A stretch of 64,000 bases of DNA, taken from assembly GCA_024709105.1 (NCBI GenBank), contig JANJXJ010000016.1:1-64000 (forward strand), given 5' to 3'. Each line of letters begins with the position of its first letter. Position 1 is the stretch's first letter. Under the pieces are notes generated by a model. The model had not been told where the DNA came from. It did not search any database and worked only from the letters and a program-made list of their open reading frames with translations. The translations under genes were made by a program, and so were the position numbers. Source of the stretch: Lentimicrobium sp. (lineage in GTDB: Bacteria > Bacteroidota > Bacteroidia > Bacteroidales > Lentimicrobiaceae). Positions 16,911-26,102 of this stretch are shown here, piece after piece.

Positions 16911-19289
16911 ATGAAATTTTTTGCAACGGCAGTTGTAATGCTGATGCTGTCGTTTTCTGCAGCGTTCAGCCAACAAAAGTTTGAGCTTGGCGGGCAAGTA
17001 TTTTCGTCCGAAAGCAAGCCATTGGCGGGTATTAATGTCAGGTTGGAAAACAGTTCAGCAGGCGGTGTTACTGACAAAACAGGGCGTTTTACGCTGGGCT
17101 TTTTCCCGGAAGGAGATTACCATATTACAGTTTCTGCAGTGGGTTTTGAAACCCAAAAAGTAAATGTAACTTTAAAAAGTGACACCAGCCTGAAAATCAT
17201 ACTTTTACCTGCGGTAGTGACATTGGCTGAGGTTTCCATTCATGGGGATTACCACAATTACCGGCGTTCGGGCGATTCACGAGCTGTGGAAATAGTAACC
17301 GATGAGTTTTTACGTAAAAACTTGTCAGGCAGCCTGATGAAGACATTAGACCGGCTTCCCGGGGTAAGTTCCATGTCCATAGGATCGGGGCAATCCAAAC
17401 CTGTGATCAGAGGGATGAGTTTTAATCAGGTGATAGTTGCTGAAAACGGAGTTAAACACGAAAGTCAGCAATGGGGTGCCGACCATGGTATAGAAGTAGA
17501 TCAGTTTGCTGTGGAAAGGGTGGAAGTAATCAAAGGGCCCGCTTCTCTCATGTATGGATCGGACGCCATTGCCGGGGTGATTGACCTGAAACAGTCTTTT
17601 GTGCCCGAACCTGGTGAAACTGGCGGCGATATCACGCTGAGCGGACAAACCAACAATATGCAGGCAGCGGCTTCTTTAGGGTTTTATACACGAAAAAACC
17701 AGTGGTGGGCAAAAGCCCGGTTTACTGCCATTGATTATGCCGATTATCAGATTCCTGCTGATAGTGTTGAGTATTATTCCTATTACTTCAGGCTTAAGGA
17801 CAGGAAATTGCGGAATACAGCAGGAGAGGAGAAAAACGGAAATATTGCCCTGGGTTATATTTCCGGGAAGTTCAATTCTACCCTTTTTGTTAACAATACA
17901 TTTTCAGAGAGTGGCTTCTTTGCCAATGCCCACGGGCTCGAAATCCGCAACTCTCAGATTGATTACGACCGCAGCAACCGCGATACTGATCTTCCCATGC
18001 AACAGGTAAATCACCTGAAAATGCACTGGAAAAATTCATGGCAACAAACAGGATTTACCCACCGTTTGGACATTGCATGGCAGCACAATAACCGCAAAGA
18101 GTTTTCGGAAGCGGTGGAACATGGTTACATGCCAAAACCATCCGATAGTCTTGAACGCAAATTTGTAAAACAAACCTGGTCGCTGGCTTATGCTGTGCAA
18201 AACCGTGAATCTGCTGCGGTGAAGCTTTCTGCCGGTGTCAACGCCGAGCATCAGCACAACATTTCAGAAGGGTGGGGATTCATTCTGCCTTCTTACAAAC
18301 GGAATACAGCTGGAGTTTTTCTGCTCGGGGAAACAAAACCATCAGAGAAATGGCTGGTTTTGGCCGGTTTGCGCATGGATGCGGGGTCAGTGATCATTGA
18401 GGATTATTTCGACTGGTTTCTCAGCCCTGTTGACGAAAATGATACAAACCGGATATTTAAACAGCGGGCTTTTGCAAATTCGCCTGATTTCAGTCACCTG
18501 AGTGGTTCGGCCGGCTTTGTTTACAAGTCGGGGAGCATGGTGCTGAAAACCAATCTGGGGAATAGTTTCAGACTACCGCTGGCCAAAGAGCTGGCTTCGG
18601 ATGGAGTAAATTACCACATGTACCGTTTTGAAAAAGGCAATCCGCAACTTAAGCCAGAAACAGCCTGGCAATTGGATGCAGGCATTGAAATTAACCGGTT
18701 GAGGTGGGCTGCTGAAGTTTCTCCTTTTATCGCATGGTTTCCTTCCTACATTTATCTGAATCCAACCTCTGCATATTATGAAGGACTGCAGATATTCAAC
18801 TATACCCAAACAGAAGTGATGCGGGCTGGCGGAGAATTTCATCTGCATTATACTATCCTCAGGGAACTGAAGATCGGGGCAATAGGGGAGTATGTGTGGT
18901 CGCAGCAGATGTCGGGTGAAAAGAAAGGTTTCGGACTGCCTTTTTCGCCACCTGCATCTCTATTGCTTAATCTAAGTTGTCAGCCTGTAACGAAGGGAGT
19001 AATGTCTGATACCTGGATTTCTGTTGATTTTAAAATGGTTTCGGCCCAAAACAACATTGTACCTCCCGAAAAGAAAACCCCGGGGTATAATTTGCTGAAT
19101 GTTGGAGCTGGATCAACCCTGAAAGCAGGAAAACAATCGCTTGAAATCAATTTACGGATCACCAATTTATTGAATCGCCGGTATCTCGACCACACCGGTT
19201 TTTACAGACTAATTGAAGTTCCCGACCCGGGCCGCGGATTTCAAATTAGCCTCAGAATGCCTTTTAATATTAACTCTCAAAAACCTTAA
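16911..19289 (+). CDS. TonB-dependent receptor, probable zinc transporter
   Basis: A 792-residue outer-membrane receptor. ATG at 16911 is chosen because a signal peptide (MKFFATAVVMLMLSFSAAFS) follows directly. Then a carboxypeptidase-regulatory-like domain (about 25-105), the plug (about 125-240, with RLPGVSSMSIGSGQSKPVIRG split as RLPGVSSMSIG and SGQSKPVIRG, and VERVEVIKGPASLMYGSDA) and a C-terminal barrel ending in an aromatic-rich strand. Cargo is taken up with TonB energy. The plug contains GADHGIEVD, and the neighbours point to zinc, comparable to ZnuD-type receptors, but cargo is inferred from context. Confidence 0.9.
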   Translation: MKFFATAVVMLMLSFSAAFSQQKFELGGQVFSSESKPLAGINVRLENSSAGGVTDKTGRFTLGFFPEGDYHITVSAVGFETQKVNVTLKSDTSLKIILLPAVVTLAEVSIHGDYHNYRRSGDSRAVEIVTDEFLRKNLSGSLMKTLDRLPGVSSMSIGSGQSKPVIRGMSFNQVIVAENGVKHESQQWGADHGIEVDQFAVERVEVIKGPASLMYGSDAIAGVIDLKQSFVPEPGETGGDITLSGQTNNMQAAASLGFYTRKNQWWAKARFTAIDYADYQIPADSVEYYSYYFRLKDRKLRNTAGEEKNGNIALGYISGKFNSTLFVNNTFSESGFFANAHGLEIRNSQIDYDRSNRDTDLPMQQVNHLKMHWKNSWQQTGFTHRLDIAWQHNNRKEFSEAVEHGYMPKPSDSLERKFVKQTWSLAYAVQNRESAAVKLSAGVNAEHQHNISEGWGFILPSYKRNTAGVFLLGETKPSEKWLVLAGLRMDAGSVIIEDYFDWFLSPVDENDTNRIFKQRAFANSPDFSHLSGSAGFVYKSGSMVLKTNLGNSFRLPLAKELASDGVNYHMYRFEKGNPQLKPETAWQLDAGIEINRLRWAAEVSPFIAWFPSYIYLNPTSAYYEGLQIFNYTQTEVMRAGGEFHLHYTILRELKIGAIGEYVWSQQMSGEKKGFGLPFSPPASLLLNLSCQPVTKGVMSDTWISVDFKMVSAQNNIVPPEKKTPGYNLLNVGAGSTLKAGKQSLEINLRITNLLNRRYLDHTGFYRLIEVPDPGRGFQISLRMPFNINSQKP

Positions 19290-19293
19290 CAAA

Positions 19294-20136
19294 ATGAAAA
19301 ACTACAAATTATTTTCTTTACTTACTGCCTTGTCTTTAGCTTTTTTACTCATTTCCTGTAATAAGGAAGATGAAATAAATGCTCCGGTGTTCAACACCTT
19401 CGAACTGGGTTATGACAACAACGGATCTGCAGTGATAGGCGACGAGTTGCATATTGACTCAGAAATCATTGCCGAAGGAAAGATATCCACCATCCGGGTT
19501 ACCATTCATCACGAAGGCGATCATGAAAAAAGTATTTTGGTAGATACAGAATGGGAATTCGACAGCACCTACACCACTGGATATGCCGGTGTGAAAAACA
19601 TTGATTTTCATGAACATATTGATATTCCGTTAACTGCTGAAGCTGGTGAGTATCATTTTCATCTGATTGTTACCGATATGGAAGGCAACCGTTCAGAAAA
19701 GGAAGCCGAATTGCTGTTGATTGTACCCGCCGACAATACCGCACCTCAGGTGAGCATTTCTTCTGCTCCTGCTGATATGCAGGTGTTTACCAACGGAGAC
19801 GACATCAGCATTTCCGGGAGTGTTACAGATGAAACTTCGCTGGGAGGGTTGTATATCGGGTTGGTTAAAGCTTCACAAGGATTGCAGGATTCAGTAGTTG
19901 ATGCCACCAATACCATTACTTTGCTGCATACCCATAGTTTTGATTCTGATAAACAGCATAACTTTACAGCTTCCATCAAAGTTGGTGCTGCAATGGACAA
20001 CAACATCACACCTAAAGAAATTACCGGTGATCTTTCATGGACAAGTGGCGAATACTTTTTAATTGTAAAAGTTAAAGATGCCTTTGGGGGCAACTGGGGC
20101 TTTTCACAAAGGTATCCGTTGCAAATAAATATTTAA
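19294..20136 (+). CDS. DUF4625 lipoprotein, His-rich
   Basis: A 280-residue lipoprotein: SpII signal with lipobox LLISC at about 16-20, then two immunoglobulin-like DUF4625-type repeats. The first has the motif TIRVTIHHEGDHEKS and FHEHIDIPL, the second a LLHTHSFDSDKQHNF stretch; such histidine clusters suggest metal handling at the cell surface. ATG 19294 follows the receptor stop by 4 bp, so the two are translated together. Function is not established; it may be a surface metal chaperone for the receptor. Confidence 0.85.
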   Translation: MKNYKLFSLLTALSLAFLLISCNKEDEINAPVFNTFELGYDNNGSAVIGDELHIDSEIIAEGKISTIRVTIHHEGDHEKSILVDTEWEFDSTYTTGYAGVKNIDFHEHIDIPLTAEAGEYHFHLIVTDMEGNRSEKEAELLLIVPADNTAPQVSISSAPADMQVFTNGDDISISGSVTDETSLGGLYIGLVKASQGLQDSVVDATNTITLLHTHSFDSDKQHNFTASIKVGAAMDNNITPKEITGDLSWTSGEYFLIVKVKDAFGGNWGFSQRYPLQINI

Positions 20137-20216
20137 ACCTTACGGACTTATCCTGAATTGCTTTTTTTTTCGGCACTAAAGGGCGATTTGTCACCAATTC
20201 TCAAAAATAAGAATCT

Positions 20217-20684
20217 ATGAAAAAGTTTTTTCCAATCTTTTTTCTGTTAATAATCATTGTTTTGTTTGTTTCTTGTGGCAAAGAGGAAAAAGATGATGTT
20301 TATCCCGAAATAAAAATGGATTGCTGCGGTGGTTTTCCATTGAATTGTGATACCATTGAAAGGGGAACCACGTTTACTTTTGTTGCCCGGTTTACAGATA
20401 ACGAGGAACTTGGAGCCTTCAGCCTTGATGTACACCATAATTTTGATCATCACACCCACAGTACTGACCCGTTACCCTGCGAGTTTGGGCCGGTTAAAGA
20501 TCCGTTGAATCCGTTCAGGCTGATTAAGGAATATCAGATTCCGTCAGGTTTGACCAGCCATCTGGCAGAAGTTGAAATAAGCATTCCGGCAGATGCTGAT
20601 CCAGGCGATTATCATATGATGGTAAGGTTAACCGACAAAACCGGCTGGCAAACGCTGAAAGGAATCAGCTTTAAGGTGAAATAG
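20217..20684 (+). CDS. DUF4625 lipoprotein, short
   Basis: A 155-residue lipoprotein: signal peptide with lipobox FVSC at about 17-20, then one DUF4625-type domain with DVHHNFDHHTHS and a C-terminal EVSIP/DPGDYHMMVRLTDK strand pair similar to the first half of the gene before it. MDCCGGFPLNC adds a Cys group. It follows 80 bp after its longer paralogue and is the last gene before a strong hairpin, so it probably ends the metal operon. Confidence 0.85.
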   Translation: MKKFFPIFFLLIIIVLFVSCGKEEKDDVYPEIKMDCCGGFPLNCDTIERGTTFTFVARFTDNEELGAFSLDVHHNFDHHTHSTDPLPCEFGPVKDPLNPFRLIKEYQIPSGLTSHLAEVEISIPADADPGDYHMMVRLTDKTGWQTLKGISFKVK

Positions 20685-20692
20685 TTAAAAAC

Positions 20693-20727
20693 AACAAGCC
20701 CTGCCTATTCCCGGCGGGGCTTGTTTA
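20693..20727. terminator. bidirectional intrinsic terminator
   Basis: AACAAGCCCTGCC (20693-20705) pairs with GGCGGGGCTTGTT (20713-20725) through 13 bp with one G-U, loop of 7 nt, followed by T's on the plus strand and preceded by A's for the minus strand. It separates the converging metal locus and the Cys-cluster gene. Confidence 0.8.
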
Positions 20728-20761
20728 TGAAGTTTTAAAAATCAAAAGAATTTATTCCTCT

Positions 20762-21532
20762 TTAATCATCAAATCCCGGGCGTTTAAAGTCCATAGCATC
20801 CGGAAACTCCTTTAAGGCGCGTTTCCTGATTCTGGCAAGCCTGACAAGTGCTGTTAAAAACTGATCCTCATCTTCAGGGAAAAAGGACAAAAGTGTACTG
20901 ATGGCCTGAATACATCTGTCAACTGCAATAATGGCAATTTTTGCAGAGCCGTTGTTGTCGTACATGGCCTCAGGCGAATCATCAAAAGGCGGGTCGAGCG
21001 CTCTGGCAAACTTAACTGCAATAAAATGCTGAAACCAAAGCAGAACTTCAATGGCATCGCTCAGCTTATCAGAAGTAGAATTTGAATCTGCATTCAGGAT
21101 TTCCTTCAATTTTTCAACATCCTCTTTTCTGTTTTGAAACCAATCTCTGAACCAGCGCGAGTGCTCGTCGGCTTTTCTGTATAAGTAGTGTTTCCTTACA
21201 TCAGCCCTGCTTCTTTTCTTGTCCGAAATTTCAGCAGCTACCTCCTCATCATCAAAAAGTTCGTCAAGGTTAATACCTTGCTCTTCAGCCATTTCGCGTA
21301 TCATTTCCATGGTATCCGCAAAAATACTGGCCATTTCTTCTACAAAATCGGGTTCGGGCAGGTTGCGTTCTTCGCGGACGCGTTCGCGTTCAAATTCCAT
21401 AAGGTAAACGCTGCAGCGGTGACTTAACCGGCATCTTTCGCACCAACGGTCGCAATAATTGTGTACAGAAGCAATAACATCGTATTCCTTGTGTATTCTT
21501 TTGAGCAGGTCGCGCCCTTTTTCACGCTCCAT
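20762..21532 (-). CDS. uncharacterised protein with N-terminal Cys cluster
   Basis: A 256-residue protein I cannot assign. It has no signal peptide or membrane segment. Near the N-terminus lies a cysteine cluster CDRWCERCRLSHRC (Cys27, 31, 34, 40), which could bind zinc or an iron-sulfur cluster. The rest is highly charged and helical (EFERERVREERNLPEPD, DKKRSRADVRKHYLYRKADE). It lies 22 bp after the S9 peptidase gene on the same strand, so both are probably co-transcribed. Conserved-looking but of unknown role. Confidence 0.75.
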   Translation of the reverse strand: MEREKGRDLLKRIHKEYDVIASVHNYCDRWCERCRLSHRCSVYLMEFERERVREERNLPEPDFVEEMASIFADTMEMIREMAEEQGINLDELFDDEEVAAEISDKKRSRADVRKHYLYRKADEHSRWFRDWFQNRKEDVEKLKEILNADSNSTSDKLSDAIEVLLWFQHFIAVKFARALDPPFDDSPEAMYDNNGSAKIAIIAVDRCIQAISTLLSFFPEDEDQFLTALVRLARIRKRALKEFPDAMDFKRPGFDD

Positions 21533-21554
21533 AAAAAGATCAGACTTGAATTTA

Positions 21555-23705
21555 TTATTCGGTTATGCCCACCCTGTTCAGGATAAATGCAACTTCAAAG
21601 GCTGTTTCCTTCAATGCATCAAACCGGCCGGTAGCTCCGCCATGCCCCGATTCCATATTGGTTTTGAGCAGCAGAATGTTGTTGTCGGTTTTCATGGCCC
21701 TTAGTTTGGCTGTAAATTTAGCCGGTTCATGATATCCTACCTGTGAGTCGTTTAAACCTCCTGTAATGAGCATATTTGGATAATTTTGGGCTTTAACGTT
21801 ATCGTAAGGGGAGTAGGAGAGCATATACTTATAATACTCTTCGATGTTTGGATTTCCCCACTCTTCGTATTCCTGAGTAGTGAGCGGAAGACTGGCATCG
21901 AGCATGGTATTGATAACATCAACAAAAGGAACCTGAGCAACTGCTGTCTGGAAAAGTTCGGGGCGCATATTTACCACTGCACCTACCAGCAAACCACCTG
22001 CACTGCCTCCCATAATGGCAAGCCCTGAGGGAGAAGTGTACTTATCGGCAATCAATTTTTCGGCGCAGGCTATAAAATCGGTGAAGGTGTTCTTTTTCTT
22101 CAGCAATTTTCCATCCTCATACCATTGTTCACCCATATCGCTGCCCCCGCGAATTTGTGCTACTGCAAATACAAAACCACGGTCAATCAGGCTGTAAAAA
22201 CTCGAAATAAAATAAGCATCCGAGCTGGCTCCGTATGAACCATAGGAATAAAGCAATGCAGGATTACTGCCGTCTTTTTTGAGCGTTTTTTTATAAACAA
22301 CCGACATGGGAACCTCAACACCATCGGCAGCTTTGGCCCAAACCCTTTCCACGGTGTAATCATCCGGATTAAATCCTGAAGGGACTTCCTGCTGCTTCAA
22401 CAGCGTACTTTTTCCGGTTGCCAGATCATATTCGTACACGCTGTTGGGCCGGTTGAGCGAAGTGTAGCTGTAGCGCAGACTTGCCGAATTGTACTCAGGA
22501 GTTCCATTCATATAAGCAGTGTACACAGGCTCAGGGAAACTTATGGTTTTGCTGCTGTTGTCTCTGATGTTCAGCACTTTAATTTCGTTTAACCCATTTC
22601 TTCTGATCTGAGCAGCAATATAATCGCTGAAAATATCAATTCCTTCAAGTTTTGCCGATGCATCATGCGGGATCACCACTTTCCAGTTGCTGCGGTTTTC
22701 GTATCCCGTAAGAGGAGCCTCATACAACATGGAATTCAGGTTTTCGCGGTCCTTATATTGAATAAAGAATTTTTCTTTATGATGATATACGTGGTATTCC
22801 ACATCTTTAGTTCTGGGAATAAATACTTTAAACTTGCCGGCAGGTTCATTGGCATTGAGGTAAAGGTATTCCGAAGTAGTAAAGCTGCCGGATGTAATAA
22901 AGATAAAATCGTCGGTTTTTGATTTTTCAACGCCCACAATAAACTGTTCGTTTGGCTCTTCAAAAACAAGTGCGGCAGGTTTGTTGCTGCCCAGTTCCAG
23001 ACGATAAACCCTCCAGGCGCGCAGGGCGTCGTTTCCTAAAGTGTAGAAAACCGTTTTATTGTCGTTTGCCCATGCAAATCCCTGAACATTATCAATAGAT
23101 TCGGGCAAATCGGCTCCGGTTTCAAGGTTTTTAAATTTCAGCGTAAAACTGGCATATGAACCGGTTTCATTTGATGCATAGGCAGCAAGATTGTTGTTGG
23201 TGCTTATATCGTAGCCTGCAAAAATAAATGCGGGTTTTCCTTCGGCCATCTTATTTACATCAAAAACCACCTCTTCGGGGGCATTGGTATCGCCTTTTTT
23301 CCGGCAGTAGATGCGGTATTGTTTTCCTTCCTCGGTGCGGGAATAATAGAAGTAGCCGTTGTCTGACTGCGGCACGGTTTCGTCGGTTTCCTTAATGCGG
23401 CCTTTCATTTCAGCAAAAAGTTTCTCCTGAAGCGGCAGGGTGGATTGCATAACCGTGTCGCAATAAGCATTCTCAGCATTCAGGTATGCCAGTACTTCGG
23501 GATTCTCCTTTTCGCGAAGCCAGAAGTAATTGTCGATTCTTTCGTTGCCGAATTCGTTGAATTTAACCGGTTTTATTGAGGCTACCGGAGGTGCAGGAAA
23601 ATCACTTTGCATAGTTATGGTTGCTGTGTGTTTTGTGTTGTTGGTGCAGGCCGAAAATGCCAGTGCGGCAATGCAACCCATCAGTAGGTTTCTTTGCTTG
23701 TTCAT
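21555..23705 (-). CDS. S9A family prolyl oligopeptidase/oligopeptidase B lipoprotein
   Basis: A 716-residue serine peptidase. The N-terminal signal has a lipobox (AFSAC, Cys at about 20), so the enzyme is exported and lipid-anchored. A seven-bladed propeller region (about 50-450) precedes the alpha/beta-hydrolase domain: nucleophile Ser568 in MGGSAGGLLVG, Asp653 in GGLNDSQVGY and His688 in ESGHGGATGR. The sequence RGGSDMGEQWYEDG before the nucleophile is typical of the S9A family. It degrades short peptides after export. Length is normal for the family. Confidence 0.92.
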   Translation of the reverse strand: MNKQRNLLMGCIAALAFSACTNNTKHTATITMQSDFPAPPVASIKPVKFNEFGNERIDNYFWLREKENPEVLAYLNAENAYCDTVMQSTLPLQEKLFAEMKGRIKETDETVPQSDNGYFYYSRTEEGKQYRIYCRKKGDTNAPEEVVFDVNKMAEGKPAFIFAGYDISTNNNLAAYASNETGSYASFTLKFKNLETGADLPESIDNVQGFAWANDNKTVFYTLGNDALRAWRVYRLELGSNKPAALVFEEPNEQFIVGVEKSKTDDFIFITSGSFTTSEYLYLNANEPAGKFKVFIPRTKDVEYHVYHHKEKFFIQYKDRENLNSMLYEAPLTGYENRSNWKVVIPHDASAKLEGIDIFSDYIAAQIRRNGLNEIKVLNIRDNSSKTISFPEPVYTAYMNGTPEYNSASLRYSYTSLNRPNSVYEYDLATGKSTLLKQQEVPSGFNPDDYTVERVWAKAADGVEVPMSVVYKKTLKKDGSNPALLYSYGSYGASSDAYFISSFYSLIDRGFVFAVAQIRGGSDMGEQWYEDGKLLKKKNTFTDFIACAEKLIADKYTSPSGLAIMGGSAGGLLVGAVVNMRPELFQTAVAQVPFVDVINTMLDASLPLTTQEYEEWGNPNIEEYYKYMLSYSPYDNVKAQNYPNMLITGGLNDSQVGYHEPAKFTAKLRAMKTDNNILLLKTNMESGHGGATGRFDALKETAFEVAFILNRVGITE

Positions 23706-24108
23706 GAAAGTGAGTATTTTGCTGTAAAAGTAAAAAGAATTTCAGAGTTTATTTGAATTATAAGTCTGGTTTAATCATGAAAAACAAAAAGCATAGCGGT
23801 GAAATGGAGCGGCAGTAATAAATTATTTCATCTTTATAACTGAAAATATTTATCATGATTCATTTAGTTTTAATTCAATTTTTTTCAGGATCAATTTCCA
23901 GGTAATTATCAGTTTATTTAATAGGCTCATCACATGGATTTTTATAAATCATAGCACAGGTATTGTTCAAATTTGTACCACTGCTGTTCTTATTCGTGCA
24001 CTTTAATTAAATAAATATTTATGAGAAATATTGTAAAATAAACATTATAAGCAAATTACGATTATGGCTTGGAAATTGGTATGTATTAAAAAACTTAATA
24101 ACTACCTT
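23706..24108. other. intergenic between divergent peptidase genes
   Basis: Roughly 400 bp of AT-rich sequence separating the divergent S9 peptidase and oligopeptidase F genes. It must contain both promoters, but no element with correct -33/-7 spacing stood out. No gene or strong hairpin seen. Confidence 0.5.
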
Positions 24109-25998
24109 ATGAGCTACAAAAACTTACTCTTCTCGTTTTGCCTGATTTTTCAGGTGGTTTCTATCTTCGCAACTCAACCGGTAAAAGACAGGGAATCTGC
24201 CCCTGATTACATGAAATGGAATCTGTCAGATATTTATCCGGGATGGGATGATTGGCAAAAAGACTTTGAACTGGCCAACAATTCGCTTGAAAAGCTTACT
24301 GCAATGAAAGGAACATTGGGCAGTTCGCCTGAAGCATTGCTGGCTTATTACAAGACTAATGATGAGTTGAGTAAATTGGGTACAAAACTTTTCTGCTACC
24401 CATATTTACTCAGATCGCTTGATGCACGTGACAAAGAAGTGAATGAGCGGTTTCAAACAATTCAGGCCTTCTTTGCAAAGGTGGGGCAACAGTTGTCATG
24501 GGTGTCTCCTGAAATGGTTGAGATACCGAAAGAAAGAGTAATGAATTGGATGGATTCAGAAAAAGAATTTGCTCCTTACAAATTCGGGATTCTTAACCGC
24601 TACCGGCTTCAGGAGCATATCCTTCCTGCTGAGCAGCAGGAGTTGGTGAGTTATTTCTCTCTGTTGGGCGACAGCCCCTCGGCAATTTATACTGAGGTTG
24701 CAGTATCTGATAATAAATTTCCTGAATTTATCAGATCAAATGGAGAAAAGGTTACACTCACTTATCCGGTTTTGTCGGAAATTCTTACTTTTTCAACAGA
24801 CCGTGAAGAGCGTCAAAGAGCTTACGTTGAATTTAACAACAATTTCAAATCCCGCGAGAATACCATGGCAGCATTGCTTTCAGCAGTATGCAAATCAGAC
24901 TGGGCATATGCCAGGGCATATCGTTTCCCCGGGGCACTTGAATCATCGCTTAATGCAAACAATATTCCGGTGTCGGTTTATGAAAATCTTATCAGTGCAG
25001 CTAAGGAGAATGCTTCAGCTTATCAGCGTTATCTTGCGCTGCGAAAAAAAGTGTTAGGTTACAGCGATTATAATTCCTGGGATGGATCTGTTAGCCTGGG
25101 AGAGTACACCAGGAAATATTCATTTGATGAAGCTGCCCAACTGATAAAACAGGCATTAAAACCGCTTGGTGAAGAATACAACAACAATCTTAATCTTGCT
25201 CTGCAAGGTGGTTGGATTGATGTACTCGAAGGTGAAGGTAAGGAAACAGGAGCCTATTCCATGAGTGTTTACGGAGCGCATCCTTATATTTTGCTTAATT
25301 ATGATCAAACCCTCAATTATGTTTCAACGTTGGCTCACGAACTTGGACATTCAATTCACTCTATGCTTTCATCAGCATATCAGCCTTTTTCAACCCACCA
25401 CTACAGTACTTTTGTTGCTGAAGTGGCTTCTAATTTTAACGAAGAGCTGCTGTTGGACTATTTATTGAAAAATACTAAAGATCACCACGAGCGCATTGCG
25501 TTGCTTGATCAGGCAATTGTTAATCTTACAGGCTCGTTTTACCGTCAAAGTCAGTTTGCTGATTTTGAGCTGCAGGTTCACAGGCTTGTTGAGCAGGGAA
25601 AGCCAGTAAACGCGGGTATTCTTAATGGTATAATGGAAGACCTGAATCAAAAGTATAATGGTGATATATTGTCGCCCAATGAGTTAAGGAACAGCGTTTG
25701 GGCGCAGGTAATGCATTTCTACAACCTGCAATTTTATGTATATCAATATGCCACCAGTTATGCTGCTGCAATTCAGGTGCTGCAAATGACAACAACAGGT
25801 TCTGAAGAACAAAGAAAGGATGCAACCGAAAAATATCTTAATTTACTTCGGTCAGGAGGAAACGATTATCCTGTTGAGCAGCTGAAAAAAGCCGGAATTG
25901 ACATGACCTCTCCTGGTCCAGTACTTGCTGTTGTTGACAGATTAAACTTTCTTATTGATCAGCTGGAAGCCGAACTTAAGGCAGTAGGAAAGATATAA
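24109..25998 (+). CDS. pepF: oligoendopeptidase F family M3 metallopeptidase
   Basis: A 629-residue M3 peptidase. ATG 24109 is chosen over one 45 bp upstream because a signal-like segment (YKNLLFSFCLIFQVVSIFA) follows directly, suggesting export. The N-terminal helical region (residues about 35-200) has the PepF features; the zinc site is HELGH at 410-414 (LAHELGHSIHSML) with the third ligand Glu in the following VAEVASNFNEELLL helix. Family members cut peptides of roughly 7-17 residues. An exported form fits a Bacteroidota peptide-using lifestyle. Stands alone. Confidence 0.9.
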   Translation: MSYKNLLFSFCLIFQVVSIFATQPVKDRESAPDYMKWNLSDIYPGWDDWQKDFELANNSLEKLTAMKGTLGSSPEALLAYYKTNDELSKLGTKLFCYPYLLRSLDARDKEVNERFQTIQAFFAKVGQQLSWVSPEMVEIPKERVMNWMDSEKEFAPYKFGILNRYRLQEHILPAEQQELVSYFSLLGDSPSAIYTEVAVSDNKFPEFIRSNGEKVTLTYPVLSEILTFSTDREERQRAYVEFNNNFKSRENTMAALLSAVCKSDWAYARAYRFPGALESSLNANNIPVSVYENLISAAKENASAYQRYLALRKKVLGYSDYNSWDGSVSLGEYTRKYSFDEAAQLIKQALKPLGEEYNNNLNLALQGGWIDVLEGEGKETGAYSMSVYGAHPYILLNYDQTLNYVSTLAHELGHSIHSMLSSAYQPFSTHHYSTFVAEVASNFNEELLLDYLLKNTKDHHERIALLDQAIVNLTGSFYRQSQFADFELQVHRLVEQGKPVNAGILNGIMEDLNQKYNGDILSPNELRNSVWAQVMHFYNLQFYVYQYATSYAAAIQVLQMTTTGSEEQRKDATEKYLNLLRSGGNDYPVEQLKKAGIDMTSPGPVLAVVDRLNFLIDQLEAELKAVGKI

Positions 25999-26024
25999 AT
26001 GAATTCTTTACATTTATGTACCAG

Positions 26025-26054
26025 GCGCCCGGATAATATATTTATTACGGGCGC
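26025..26054. terminator. hairpin between convergent pepF and rpoN
   Basis: GCGCCCG (26025-26031) and CGGGCGC (26048-26054) form a perfect 7-bp GC stem with a 16-nt AT loop between the two converging genes. T-runs are weak on both sides, so it may act as a bidirectional transcription or mRNA-end barrier. Confidence 0.5.
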
Positions 26055-26102
26055 TTCTATTATTTCGAAGAAAATTTATTTGATCCTTTTTCTTGTAATA
26101 GT

